Part shown: positions 25,755 to 34,228 of the stretch, piece after piece
Layout of the letters: each line of letters starts with the position of its first letter
Position numbering within the stretch: the first letter of the stretch is position 1
Assembly: GCA_017445755.1 (NCBI GenBank)
Contig: JAFSSE010000036.1
Span: forward strand, 33,281-97,280
Direction: 5' to 3'
From: Bacteroidales bacterium
GTDB taxonomy: Bacteria > Bacteroidota > Bacteroidia > Bacteroidales > UBA932
Length of the DNA stretch: 64,000 nt
The notes under the pieces: generated by a model
Databases searched by the model: none
What the model saw: the letters and a program-made list of their open reading frames with translations, nothing else
What the model was told of the DNA's origin: nothing
Made by a program: the position numbers and the translations under genes

Positions 25755-25762
25755 TATCTTTG
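25755..25762 (+). promoter_or_regulatory. Putative -7 element TATCTTTG for nrdDG
   Basis: TATCTTTG at 25755-25762, 114 bases before the nrdD ATG. No clear TTTG at 19-20 bases upstream. Confidence 0.6.
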
Positions 25763-25769
25763 CCTACGG

Positions 25770-25876
25770 AACGGGTGTGAACCCGGACCCGAAACGAAAA
25801 CCGATTTATTCAAAAGACATAAACCCTTAGGGCAACCGGCGTAAATGCCGGCTATGCCGCCAACACACTGCCAGCT
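25770..25876 (+). promoter_or_regulatory. Structured leader of nrdD (candidate cis-regulatory RNA)
   Basis: About 107 bases between promoter and start. CGGGT at 25772-25776 can pair with ACCCG at 25781-25785 (GTGA tetraloop) or with a second ACCCG at 25787-25791, so two exclusive stems are possible. A second hairpin at 25831-25858 pairs GGCA with TGCC and CCGGC with GCCGG around GTAAAT. It matches no riboswitch class I can name, and no B12-box-like motif is present. Confidence 0.45.
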
Positions 25877-28087
25877 ATGGTAAAGCGCGTACTGAAACGT
25901 GACGGAAGACACGTCGACTTCAACAACCAGAAAATCGTGGCCGCGATCCTCAAGGCCATGGCCGTTACCGAAAATGGGGAGGACATCGTCCTTGCAGCCC
26001 AGATCGCCAAGACCATTTCCGAGATAGACAAGGAGGAAATGAGCGTCGAGGATATCCAGGACTGCGTCGAGATGGAGCTCATGAAGAGCCCCCGCAAAGA
26101 AGTTGCGAAGAAATACATCGCCTACCGCAACAAGCGCAACCTCGCCCGCAAAGCGAAATCCACCGAGATTTTCGAGGACATCATCAATGCCCAGGTCAAC
26201 GACATCACCAGGGAGAATGCCAACATGAACGCCGACACCCCGGCCGGCATGATGATGAAATTCGCCTCCGAGGCGACCAAGGCCTATGTGGATGAATGCC
26301 TCCTCTCCGAAGATGTCCGCGAGGCGGTGAAGAACAATTACATCCATATCCATGACAAGGACTACTATCCGACGAAGTCCCTGACCTGTATCCAGCACCC
26401 TCTCGACCTGATTCTCGAGCATGGACTCAAGGCGGGCCACGGCGAGTCCCGCCCTGCGAAGCGGATTGAAACGGCGAGCGTCCTCGCCTGCATTTCCATG
26501 GAGACAGTCCAGAACGAGATGCATGGCGGCCAGGCAATCCCCGCCTTCGACTTCTATCTCGCTCCCTATGTCAGGAAGACCTTCGAGGAGGAAATCGACC
26601 AGATTTCCGAAATGGAGAACAAAGACTACAGCGAGCTGAAATCGGCGAAGATCGACGACTATATCAAGCGCGACCTGATCGGACTCCAGGGAGCCGAGCG
26701 CGCCTGCCAGCACGCCATCAACCAGACCGTCGGCCGCGTCCACCAGGCGATGGAGGCCTTCGTCCACAACATGAACACCATCCATTCCCGTGGTGGCAAC
26801 CAGGTGGTCTTCTCCTCCATCAACTACGGAACCGACACCTCCGCTGAAGGGCGCTGCATCATCCGCGAAATCCTCAACACGACCTATGAGGGCGTCGGAA
26901 ACGGATCCACAGCCATCTTCCCCATCCAGATATGGAAAAAGAAGAAAGGAGTCTCCTACCTCCCCGGCGATCCGAACTACGACCTCTACCGCTACGCCTG
27001 CAAGGTAACCGCCCGCCGCTTCTTCCCGAACTTCCTCAACCTCGACGCCACCTTCAATCAGGACGAGGCATGGAAGGCGGACGATCCGAAGCGTTACGTC
27101 CACGAAGTTGCGACCATGGGCTGCCGTACCCGTGTCTACGGGAACCGTTTCGGGCCGAAGACTTCCATCGGCCGCGGCAACCTCAGTTTCACCACTATCA
27201 ATATCGTCAAACTCGCTATCGAGGCGATGAACGAGGCGCAGGACAAGGATGAGCGTATCAGAAGGTTCTTCGAGAAGCTCGACTGGGCCCTTGACATCAG
27301 CGCCAAGCAGCTGAACGAGCGCTACGACTTCCAGAAGACCGCCCTGAAAAAGCAGTTCCCGCTCCTGATGAGCGGCCTGTGGCTCGGGAGCGAAAAACTC
27401 GATGACGAGGATTCGATCGAGAAAGTCATCAACCAGGGCACCCTCTCCATCGGCTTCATCGGACTCGCCGAGGCACTTATCGCCCTTATCGGAAAGCACC
27501 ATGGCGAAAGCAGCGAAGCCCAGGAACTCGGCCTTCGGATTGTTTCCCATATGGCAGAGCGCATCAACGGCTACGCCGAGACCTTCCAGCACAACTTCAC
27601 CTTCCTGGCCACCCCCGCCGAGGGACTCTCCGGAAAGTTCACCAAGCGCGACAAGAAGACCTTCGGCATCCTTCCCGGAATTACCGACAAGGACTATTAT
27701 ACGAACTCCAGCCATGTTCCGGTTTACTACCACTGTACTCCCGAGCACAAGGCGAAGATCGAGGGTCCGTACCACAAGTACGAGAACGCCGGCCATATCT
27801 TCTATGTCGAAATCGACAGCGATGCGACCCACAATCCGGAGGCAATCATGCAGATTGTGGACCTCATGGACAAGTACGACATCGGCTACGGCAGCGTCAA
27901 CCACAACCGCAACCTCTGCCTTGACTGCGGCTATGAGAGCGCTGAGGAGAACCTCACCGAGTGTCCCCACTGCCACGGCCACCATCTCGACACCCTCCAG
28001 CGCATCACCGGCTACCTGGTAGGTACCACTAACCGTTGGAATTCCGGCAAACTCGCAGAGCTGAAAGACCGCGTCGTTCACAAATAA
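25877..28087 (+). CDS. nrdD: Anaerobic ribonucleoside-triphosphate reductase
   Basis: 736 residues. An ATP-cone domain occupies about residues 1-95 (VLKRDGRHVDFNNQKIVAAI), so allosteric control by ATP/dATP is expected. The catalytic barrel follows. Near the end are the zinc-site cysteines C681, C684, C696 and C699 (LCLDCGY and ECPHCHG) and the glycyl radical site RITGYL with Gly712. It makes deoxynucleotides in the cytoplasm without oxygen, after radical installation by NrdG, whose gene begins 10 bases later. Confidence 0.97.
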   Translation: MVKRVLKRDGRHVDFNNQKIVAAILKAMAVTENGEDIVLAAQIAKTISEIDKEEMSVEDIQDCVEMELMKSPRKEVAKKYIAYRNKRNLARKAKSTEIFEDIINAQVNDITRENANMNADTPAGMMMKFASEATKAYVDECLLSEDVREAVKNNYIHIHDKDYYPTKSLTCIQHPLDLILEHGLKAGHGESRPAKRIETASVLACISMETVQNEMHGGQAIPAFDFYLAPYVRKTFEEEIDQISEMENKDYSELKSAKIDDYIKRDLIGLQGAERACQHAINQTVGRVHQAMEAFVHNMNTIHSRGGNQVVFSSINYGTDTSAEGRCIIREILNTTYEGVGNGSTAIFPIQIWKKKKGVSYLPGDPNYDLYRYACKVTARRFFPNFLNLDATFNQDEAWKADDPKRYVHEVATMGCRTRVYGNRFGPKTSIGRGNLSFTTINIVKLAIEAMNEAQDKDERIRRFFEKLDWALDISAKQLNERYDFQKTALKKQFPLLMSGLWLGSEKLDDEDSIEKVINQGTLSIGFIGLAEALIALIGKHHGESSEAQELGLRIVSHMAERINGYAETFQHNFTFLATPAEGLSGKFTKRDKKTFGILPGITDKDYYTNSSHVPVYYHCTPEHKAKIEGPYHKYENAGHIFYVEIDSDATHNPEAIMQIVDLMDKYDIGYGSVNHNRNLCLDCGYESAEENLTECPHCHGHHLDTLQRITGYLVGTTNRWNSGKLAELKDRVVHK

Positions 28088-28097
28088 GTCCACTCGC

Positions 28098-28601
28098 GTG
28101 GAGATCCGGGTGTTGAACATACTGCACCAGACGATGGCCGACGGACCTGGGTTCCGGACGGCCATCTACTGTGCCGGCTGCCTCCACCACTGCAAGGGTT
28201 GCCATAACCCCCATTCGTGGGCCATGGACGGAGGCGACGCGATGAGTGTCGATGAGCTTCTGGATATCGTAAAAAGCGATTCCATGTCAAATGTGACCTT
28301 CTCCGGCGGCGACCCATTCTACCAGGTGGACGCATTTACGGAACTCGCAAAAAGGATAAAGGAGGAAACGGAGAAGACGATCTGGTGCTGGACGGGATTC
28401 ACCTATGAGGAAATACTCGCTGACCCCCATCTCGCAAAGATTCTCCCTTATCTGGACGTCCTTGTCGATGGCCCCTTCATCCTCGAACAGAGGGATACGA
28501 CCCTTCTTTTCCGCGGCAGTCCGAACCAGCGGATTATCTACCTCCACGGCACTCCTGAGGACGATACCGCACCCGGTACCATCCGCATCGTTCACCGTTA
28601 G
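28098..28601 (+). CDS. nrdG: Anaerobic ribonucleotide reductase activating protein (radical SAM)
   Basis: 167 residues from a GTG start at 28098; the ATG at codon 13 would delete the conserved N-terminus (MEIRVLNILHQTMADGPGFR). The radical-SAM cysteine cluster is C28, C32 and C35 in CLHHCKGC (C-x3-C-x2-C), then SFS-like TFSGGDPFYQ for SAM binding. It uses SAM and a 4Fe-4S cluster to form the glycyl radical on NrdD. It is co-transcribed with nrdD and convergent with ispE. Confidence 0.95.
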   Translation: MEIRVLNILHQTMADGPGFRTAIYCAGCLHHCKGCHNPHSWAMDGGDAMSVDELLDIVKSDSMSNVTFSGGDPFYQVDAFTELAKRIKEETEKTIWCWTGFTYEEILADPHLAKILPYLDVLVDGPFILEQRDTTLLFRGSPNQRIIYLHGTPEDDTAPGTIRIVHR

Positions 28602-28606
28602 GAGAA

Positions 28607-29440
28607 TTATCTTCTGAAAAGGCCGAAAAGGGCTGAGCCGCTGCCTGACATCGAGGCATAGACGGCTCCCCTGCGGTATAGGTCTTCCTTAAGGGAGGCA
28701 AGGGAGGGATGGGCGGCAAAGACCGTCTTTTCGAAATCATTGAAAACAGATTCCTTCCAGCTTTCAGGCGTCCCCGAGAGGGCTTCTTTCAGCCGTAGGG
28801 CTGGAACTGAGGGAACCACACCCCTGTACGCCTCCGCAGTAGAAACGGAAATTCCTTCAGGGACAATTACTTCCATGCGAAATTCGTCGAGATTGATTTC
28901 GTAGGGGCTGAGAACGTCTCCCCTGCCCTCGCCGAACATCGGACGGTCATACACGAAGAAGGCGCAGTCACTCCCAAGCCTGGCGGCATAGGAGGCGAGC
29001 TCCTCGCGGGAAAGGCCCAGGGAAAACAGCTCGCTTATCATGGAAAGCGCCGCAGCCCCGTCCGAGGAACCTCCCCCCAGCCCGGCCCCGACGGGCGATT
29101 TTTTCTCGAGGAAAATCTTTACCGGAGGAAGGTCATGATCCTCCGAAAGAAGGGCGTACGCCTTAGCCGTAAGGTCCTCCAGGGGCTCCCAGCCGACCCC
29201 CTCTTTCCTTGCAATCGTAATCATGAGCCGCCCGTCAGGAGATACCGCCTGGGCGCAGCTGTCATACCGGGCAAAGAGAGAGGCGGAGGTCCTCGACCAG
29301 TCGTCCCCGCTTATGATTTCTAGGGTATCGGATATTTCCCTGCAGGGAAGAAAGAGGGTTTCGAGGTCATGATACCCGTCCGGACGCTTTCTGAGTACGT
29401 TCAGCCCGAGGTTGACCTTGACATGCGGATAGGTGATCAT
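28607..29440 (-). CDS. ispE: 4-diphosphocytidyl-2-C-methyl-D-erythritol kinase
   Basis: 277 residues. GHMP kinase fold: substrate segment KVNLGLNVLRKRPDGYHDLET at the start, the ATP loop VGAGLGGGSSDGAA near residue 115, and the C-terminal YASMSGSGSALFGLF motif. It phosphorylates CDP-methylerythritol in the non-mevalonate isoprenoid pathway. It lies 18 bases behind an unrelated lipoprotein gene on the same strand, so it may be the last gene of the sigma factor operon. Confidence 0.95.
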   Translation of the reverse strand: MITYPHVKVNLGLNVLRKRPDGYHDLETLFLPCREISDTLEIISGDDWSRTSASLFARYDSCAQAVSPDGRLMITIARKEGVGWEPLEDLTAKAYALLSEDHDLPPVKIFLEKKSPVGAGLGGGSSDGAAALSMISELFSLGLSREELASYAARLGSDCAFFVYDRPMFGEGRGDVLSPYEINLDEFRMEVIVPEGISVSTAEAYRGVVPSVPALRLKEALSGTPESWKESVFNDFEKTVFAAHPSLASLKEDLYRRGAVYASMSGSGSALFGLFRR

Positions 29441-29458
29441 GAGACAAATATAAGTATT

Positions 29459-30652
29459 TTATTCGACATGGAGCCCCGTTAGAGGGCCGTTCAGCTCTAT
29501 CGGAGTCACCTCGCCGTCGCACCACAGAAGGGGAGATGCCCCGGAAAGGGCCACGGCGAACTCCCCGTCCATGAAGCCGGCACACTGGTAAACATGGCTG
29601 AACTTGCCCTGGATAACGTTCTTCTCATTACCGCAGGAGATTACGGCACGGCTTTTCTCGACTAAAAGCGAGTAAATAATCCCTCCCCTGCAGTATGTAC
29701 GGGAAAGCTGGGTCGAAATCACCTTCTGGGTATCATGAGTATTCCATACGGCATACTGGAAGCCGAAACCAATCCAGTAGAAAGTACCCATGGCCATTAT
29801 CCTCTCGCCGCATTCCACGAGCCGGGCCGAGACAGCGGAGCGCTTCGAAATCCCTCCGTACTGGACATAATACTCCTCTCCCCTTACAAGCAGCGGGTTC
29901 TCCGCCCCATACCCTTCCCGGTTCTCAATCCGATAGATCTGCCCTTCGAAGCGCCGCTGGTCCAGCACCTCCCCTTCGGCTGGAACCGCCTCCTCAACCC
30001 CGTCTCCTACAAGATAGACATTCTTCGCCGTCTTATATGAAAACCAGACCTTCCCTCCGTCGAGGTTCAGGGCGCCATCCTCGTAAAAAGGAATGGCCTC
30101 TCCGCCGAGAATGGTCCCGCTCTTCCGCTCAAAAACTATCTTCCCGTCAATTCGGTAGGTAAAACCCTCCCCGTCCCGGTTCTCCCCGAGGGTGTGGACA
30201 GAAGAACCTTTAAGGAGAAAGCCCCGGATGCGCTCCCTGCCGCTGTAGCGGAAGAGTTCCTTCCCGTCCCGCCTGATTACGGTTTCCGAAGGAGTCGAAT
30301 AATCGGTATAGAGGTGGCCTTCGCGGATTCGCATCATGTCCGGATCGGGACTGATTTCATGCTCCGGCCCGCCCGGAACCGTAATGATACGCTCCTTGCC
30401 CCTGAAGAGGACAACATTGAAAGTAACTGAACCACAGGCGGAATCCCGCTGCCAGTCGTAATCCCGGGGGTACTCGACTCCGCTCAGGTAGATTCCCGGA
30501 ACCGCCGGCGAATCTTTTTCTTCCGAGCGACCGGAAGAGGCGCTCTGATGGTTTCTTCGGGAAGATGTAGAAAGGGATCGTTCCAGCCCCGACGGGGTAC
30601 AGGACGACAGGACGGCGGCCGTGAGGGCCGCAGCTGCGAGGAAGTTTTTCAT
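29459..30652 (-). CDS. Hypothetical lipoprotein, beta-rich (propeller-like)
   Basis: 397 residues. MKNFLAAAALTAAVLSSC is a lipoprotein signal with Cys18. A low-complexity Ser/Arg-rich linker (about 22-48) follows, then a beta-rich body with repeated short strands and turns (GKELFRYSGRERIRG, DGKIVFERKSG, GGKVWFSYKTAKNVYLVGDG) that suggests a propeller of about six blades. I recognise no family. It sits behind the ECF sigma/barrel pair (35-base gap), so it may be part of the envelope regulon. Confidence 0.6.
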   Translation of the reverse strand: MKNFLAAAALTAAVLSSCTPSGLERSLSTSSRRNHQSASSGRSEEKDSPAVPGIYLSGVEYPRDYDWQRDSACGSVTFNVVLFRGKERIITVPGGPEHEISPDPDMMRIREGHLYTDYSTPSETVIRRDGKELFRYSGRERIRGFLLKGSSVHTLGENRDGEGFTYRIDGKIVFERKSGTILGGEAIPFYEDGALNLDGGKVWFSYKTAKNVYLVGDGVEEAVPAEGEVLDQRRFEGQIYRIENREGYGAENPLLVRGEEYYVQYGGISKRSAVSARLVECGERIMAMGTFYWIGFGFQYAVWNTHDTQKVISTQLSRTYCRGGIIYSLLVEKSRAVISCGNEKNVIQGKFSHVYQCAGFMDGEFAVALSGASPLLWCDGEVTPIELNGPLTGLHVE

Positions 30653-30687
30653 AATGGAGATTTGGTTTTACATGGTGAAAAAAGGTA

Positions 30688-31842
30688 TTAAAGTCCTAAT
30701 CGCATTCCAACCTCGAAATTCATCATCAGCGGCTGGGCGGTACGGATAGACCGCGGCTGTCCGCAGTCAAAATAGTACCTGAGCCCCGGATCAACGTAGA
30801 TACCGATGACATCCGAGAGGAGGAATTCCACCCCGAGCCCAAGCCCGACCGAGAACTGAAGACCCGCTGCGGGATTATTCCAGTTGATATTGCCGGTGGA
30901 ACTGTAAATCAGGTAGTGGTTTGAAATGCTCTTTTCGACAGTACCGCCGCCATAGACATAGAAACGGGTGCTGTTGTTATCCAGAACATTGTAAATAATA
31001 TTGATCGGGATGCCGAGATAGTGCTGGTAGTTATCGATGTCTCCGGTAATGGTATTCACGGCAACACCGTTATTTATCTCGGTATATGTTCCGGTAAAGG
31101 TGCGGCTGAGGAAGGTATATTCAAGACCCGTTCCGAGCGAGAAGCGTCCGGACAGGGGTATTCTCAGGCCTATACCGACAGACATCGGAATTCCATAGAC
31201 GGATTCGCCCTGGCTTTCGGATACGCCGGTCTTCGTCGGCGCCGAGGCGATAACGCGGAGAGGTCCGGGAGTCTTCGCGGCAGGATTGCCGTTGGAAAGG
31301 ACATTGCCTCCGAGGACGAAGGAAGCGGGTGCACGGCCCTCTTCCTTCGATTCCTCAAACGCCAGCTCCCGAAGAAGGCGGTCCGCCTCTCCGTCAGAAT
31401 AATTCTCTTCCTCCGGAACGGACTTCCTTTCGGACGAGGGCTCATGCTGCTGCGGGACGGTTTCATCAAGGGTTTCACGCTTTGGCTGCTCCGCAGGAAC
31501 TACCTGCTCCTCAGGAACATAGGCGAGAAGGTTTCTCTGTGGTTTGAGTTCTCCCGGCTGTACAAGTGAAACGTTGATACCGTCGCCGGCATGGACGATT
31601 GTGTTAAATTGGTTATATGGTTGGAAGGTAGAATTGTCTTCTCCACGGAAGAGGAAGACCCCGGCAACTGCCGCTGCCGCGACCGCGACGGCCACGGCGG
31701 CGCGACGCCACCACATGACGGGGACGATTCTCTTCGCTTCTGCTCTGTCAAGACCTCTTGACACAGCATTCCAGACGCCCGAAGGAACCTTTTCCTCCGC
31801 GTCTTCGAGCAAAGCTCTTATTTGCTTGTCAAAATCTTGCAT
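30688..31842 (-). CDS. Anti-sigma factor-like protein with C-terminal outer-membrane-type beta-barrel domain
   Basis: 384 residues. The N-terminal about 45 residues are charged and helical (MQDFDKQIRALLEDAEEKVP), like short cytoplasmic anti-sigma domains of Bacteroidetes. One membrane helix follows (WWRRAAVAVAVAAAAVAGVF, about 44-65), then an acidic linker. The last 190 residues resemble OMP_b-brl_2/porin-family domains (GLRIPLSGRFSLGTGLEYTF, FEVGMRLGL at the end). A membrane helix followed by a barrel-like domain is a known Bacteroidales pattern. The start lies 2 bases after the sigma gene stop, so it is almost surely its regulator. Confidence 0.75.
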   Translation of the reverse strand: MQDFDKQIRALLEDAEEKVPSGVWNAVSRGLDRAEAKRIVPVMWWRRAAVAVAVAAAAVAGVFLFRGEDNSTFQPYNQFNTIVHAGDGINVSLVQPGELKPQRNLLAYVPEEQVVPAEQPKRETLDETVPQQHEPSSERKSVPEEENYSDGEADRLLRELAFEESKEEGRAPASFVLGGNVLSNGNPAAKTPGPLRVIASAPTKTGVSESQGESVYGIPMSVGIGLRIPLSGRFSLGTGLEYTFLSRTFTGTYTEINNGVAVNTITGDIDNYQHYLGIPINIIYNVLDNNSTRFYVYGGGTVEKSISNHYLIYSSTGNINWNNPAAGLQFSVGLGLGVEFLLSDVIGIYVDPGLRYYFDCGQPRSIRTAQPLMMNFEVGMRLGL

Positions 31843-31844
31843 CT

Positions 31845-32441
31845 TTAATACAATTTCCTTATCAATTCCTGCAGTCTCATGCGGGCCCTCTGCAGCTTGG
31901 ACCTCGATGTCGCCTCCTCCACTTCAAGCGCCTGGGCGATCTCCTTATGGGAATACCCTTCCACGACGTACATGTTGAAAACGGTCCTCAGTCCAGGAGG
32001 AAGCTGCGATACCAGCTTCATAAGCTCCTTGTATCCGAGGTTTTGGACGGGGGTTGCAGCTTCGCTGGTAAGCCCTCGGGCCGCGTCAATATCATCGCTG
32101 AGTTTCAGCGCATCAGTCTTCCGCAGATGCATGAGTGCAGTGTTGACAAAGATCTTGCGGGCCCAGCCCTCGAAGGCACCGGCCCCCGAGTAGGTGTCCA
32201 GACGGGAAAAAAGGGTTATAAAACCCTCCTGAAGAACGTCTTGCGCCTCGTCACGGTCGCCCATGTAACGCAAACAAAGGGCGAACATTTTTGGCGAAAG
32301 TCGGTCGAAAAGCTGCTTTTGGGCCTTTCTATTGCCTTTTCTGCACGGCTCCAGCAATTTTTCTTCCTCCGTCTTCGGTCCTGTCTGCACATCTTCTGTG
32401 CTCCAGGTTATAAGATGCAAATTCCCCATCAAACGTTTCAT
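31845..32441 (-). CDS. ECF RNA polymerase sigma factor
   Basis: 198 residues. Region 2: AQKQLFDRLSPKMFALCLRY and DEAQDVLQEGFITLFSRLD (about 40-80). Region 4: LPPGLRTVFNMYVVEGYSHK and EIAQALEVEEATSRSKLQRA (about 146-185). It starts the operon sigma, anti-sigma/barrel, lipoprotein, possibly ispE. It is divergent from the TPR gene. The first 15 residues may be non-coding, as an inner Met lies at codon 5. Confidence 0.92.
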   Translation of the reverse strand: MKRLMGNLHLITWSTEDVQTGPKTEEEKLLEPCRKGNRKAQKQLFDRLSPKMFALCLRYMGDRDEAQDVLQEGFITLFSRLDTYSGAGAFEGWARKIFVNTALMHLRKTDALKLSDDIDAARGLTSEAATPVQNLGYKELMKLVSQLPPGLRTVFNMYVVEGYSHKEIAQALEVEEATSRSKLQRARMRLQELIRKLY

Positions 32442-32501
32442 TTGACACCGAAATTTATTTTCTTACCCTACAAATTTCGCAATTTTTTCTCTGAAATGTA
32501 C

Positions 32502-32509
32502 TATTTTTG
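32502..32509 (+). promoter_or_regulatory. Putative -7 element TATTTTTG for the TPR-envC operon
   Basis: TATTTTTG ends 27 bases before the chosen ATG at 32537 and only 3 bases before the upstream in-frame ATG at 32513, which supports the later start. Confidence 0.5.
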
Positions 32510-32536
32510 TAAATGCTAGGGAAAAGGTTTTGGACA

Positions 32537-34228
32537 ATGAAGCATTTAACTCCACTCATATTGGCTCTGACGCTCTTGGCGACAGGTTTTCAGGCCCGTT
32601 CCCAGGAGGTTCCGTCAGCCCTGGTAGATGCCGTCACCCTCTACGGGAACGGCCACTTCAAAGAAGCGAAAACACTTCTGACAGCCCTCTATAACAATTA
32701 TCCGAATGATGACGCCGTCTGCTACTACCTCGCTCTGACCCAGGCGGGACTCGGTGATACGGACTCGGCCCTGCCCCTTCTCAACAAGGCCCTTGCGATA
32801 GACCCCGGCAACATTTCCTACCGGGAAGCCCTCGCTTCAATCTACGGGATGAAAGGGGAGCTCGACCTTGTGGCCCAGATGTACGAGGCAATACTGAAGA
32901 GCCATCCGGAGCGAACGGACCTTCATTTCAAACTGCTCGACATCTATATCCGGGAGAAGCAGTATGAGAATGCCCTGTCAACCCTCGATGCAATCGAAGA
33001 GAACGAGGGGCAGAACGAGCAGATTTCCGGAACGCGTTACGACATTCTCCAGTCCCTCGGCCGGGACGAAGAGGCCCTGAAGGCCCTGGAAGACTACAAT
33101 GCGAACTTTTCCTCCCCGGTAATCCTCTCCACAATCGGGGATTACCACCTCGCCCAGTACCATGATTCCCTCGCCCTCGCCGCCTATGACGAGGCCCTTT
33201 CGCTGAAAAGCGACTATGTCCCGGCCCTTCTCGGCCGTAGCGAGGTTTTCAGGATAACCCGGCGCTATCCGGATTATTTCGAGACCCTCCATACCTTTGT
33301 AGGAGATAAGGATATTCCGGCTTCTTCGAAGGCCATGTACATAGACAACGTGACCCGATCCCTCGACCCTAAATTCATCAGTGCCCACAGGGACGACTAC
33401 GATTCCCTGATTTCCAGCACCCTTGCCCTCCATCCTTTGGACAGTACGGTTCTGACGGCCTCAGGGGTCTATTACTTCCGCACCGACAGGAAGCAGGAGG
33501 CGAAGGCCTGTCTTGAAAAGAACGCCGACACCTATCCGGAGAGCATTTCCGCCGCAGCCATTGCCTCCGACCTTCTCTACCGCATGGAGGACTGGGAGGG
33601 GCTGAAAAACAGGGCTGCGAAGGAGACGGAGCTCTTCCCGAATGAAGGGGCCTTCCTCGAATACAATACCATGGCCCTCTATAACCTGAAAGACTACGAA
33701 GGGGTGATCCGGCTTGAAAAAACCCTCCTCGACCGCTTCCCGAAAGATACCGCGGTGGTACTCAGGGCATGGTCCACAATCGGGGACATGGAATACCTTC
33801 TCGGAAACGAAAAGGCCGCCTTCAAATCCTATGACAAGGCCCTGAAAATCAATAAGAATTACACCCCGGTCCTGAATAACTACGCCTGGTACCTCTGCAA
33901 GAGCGGGAAAAAGCTGAAAAAAGCCGAGCAGATGAGCCGGAAAACCATTGAGCTGGAACCCGACAACGCCACCTATCTCGATACCTTCGGCTGGATTCTC
34001 CACCTCCAGGGAAAGGACCTCGAAGCCAAACCCTTCTTCAAACACGGGATGCTGTACGGGGGCAAGGAGAGCACCGTGATGCTGTGCCACTATGCGGAGG
34101 TGCTCTATAAACTCGGGGAATACGACCTCGCCAAGGTCTATTGGGACATGGCCATCAAGAGAAACAACGGCGAGGTACTGAACCTCGAAGAGAAGGTCAA
34201 GGCAAAGCTGGAGGCCGTCGGGCGATGA
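32537..34228 (+). CDS. Exported tetratricopeptide repeat protein
   Basis: 563 residues; signal peptide MKHLTPLILALTLLATGFQA. At least eight TPR-like helical pairs: early ones at VCYYLALTQAGLGDTDSALP and LLNKALAIDPGN, late ones at AFKSYDKALKINKNYTPVLN and NYAWYLCKSGKKLKKAEQMS. It is probably a periplasmic scaffold. The stop overlaps the start of the EnvC-like gene (ATGA), so translation is coupled and a shared role in cell wall division or remodelling is plausible (inference). Confidence 0.85.
   Translation: MKHLTPLILALTLLATGFQARSQEVPSALVDAVTLYGNGHFKEAKTLLTALYNNYPNDDAVCYYLALTQAGLGDTDSALPLLNKALAIDPGNISYREALASIYGMKGELDLVAQMYEAILKSHPERTDLHFKLLDIYIREKQYENALSTLDAIEENEGQNEQISGTRYDILQSLGRDEEALKALEDYNANFSSPVILSTIGDYHLAQYHDSLALAAYDEALSLKSDYVPALLGRSEVFRITRRYPDYFETLHTFVGDKDIPASSKAMYIDNVTRSLDPKFISAHRDDYDSLISSTLALHPLDSTVLTASGVYYFRTDRKQEAKACLEKNADTYPESISAAAIASDLLYRMEDWEGLKNRAAKETELFPNEGAFLEYNTMALYNLKDYEGVIRLEKTLLDRFPKDTAVVLRAWSTIGDMEYLLGNEKAAFKSYDKALKINKNYTPVLNNYAWYLCKSGKKLKKAEQMSRKTIELEPDNATYLDTFGWILHLQGKDLEAKPFFKHGMLYGGKESTVMLCHYAEVLYKLGEYDLAKVYWDMAIKRNNGEVLNLEEKVKAKLEAVGR

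Noticed and set aside
25770-25876. Cobalamin or tetrahydrofolate riboswitch in the nrdD leader
   Set aside because: The conserved core motifs of these classes are not visible, and the leader is too short for a cobalamin switch. Kept only as an unclassified structured leader.
25754-28165. A minus-strand open frame of about 800 codons opposite nrdD, and other long antisense frames (for example 1744-3114, 3104-4843, 6148-8145, 39616-40938)
   Set aside because: They mirror strong plus- or minus-strand genes with clear catalytic motifs, have Val/Gly/Arg-rich shadow composition and no promoter. High GC content and codon bias produce them.
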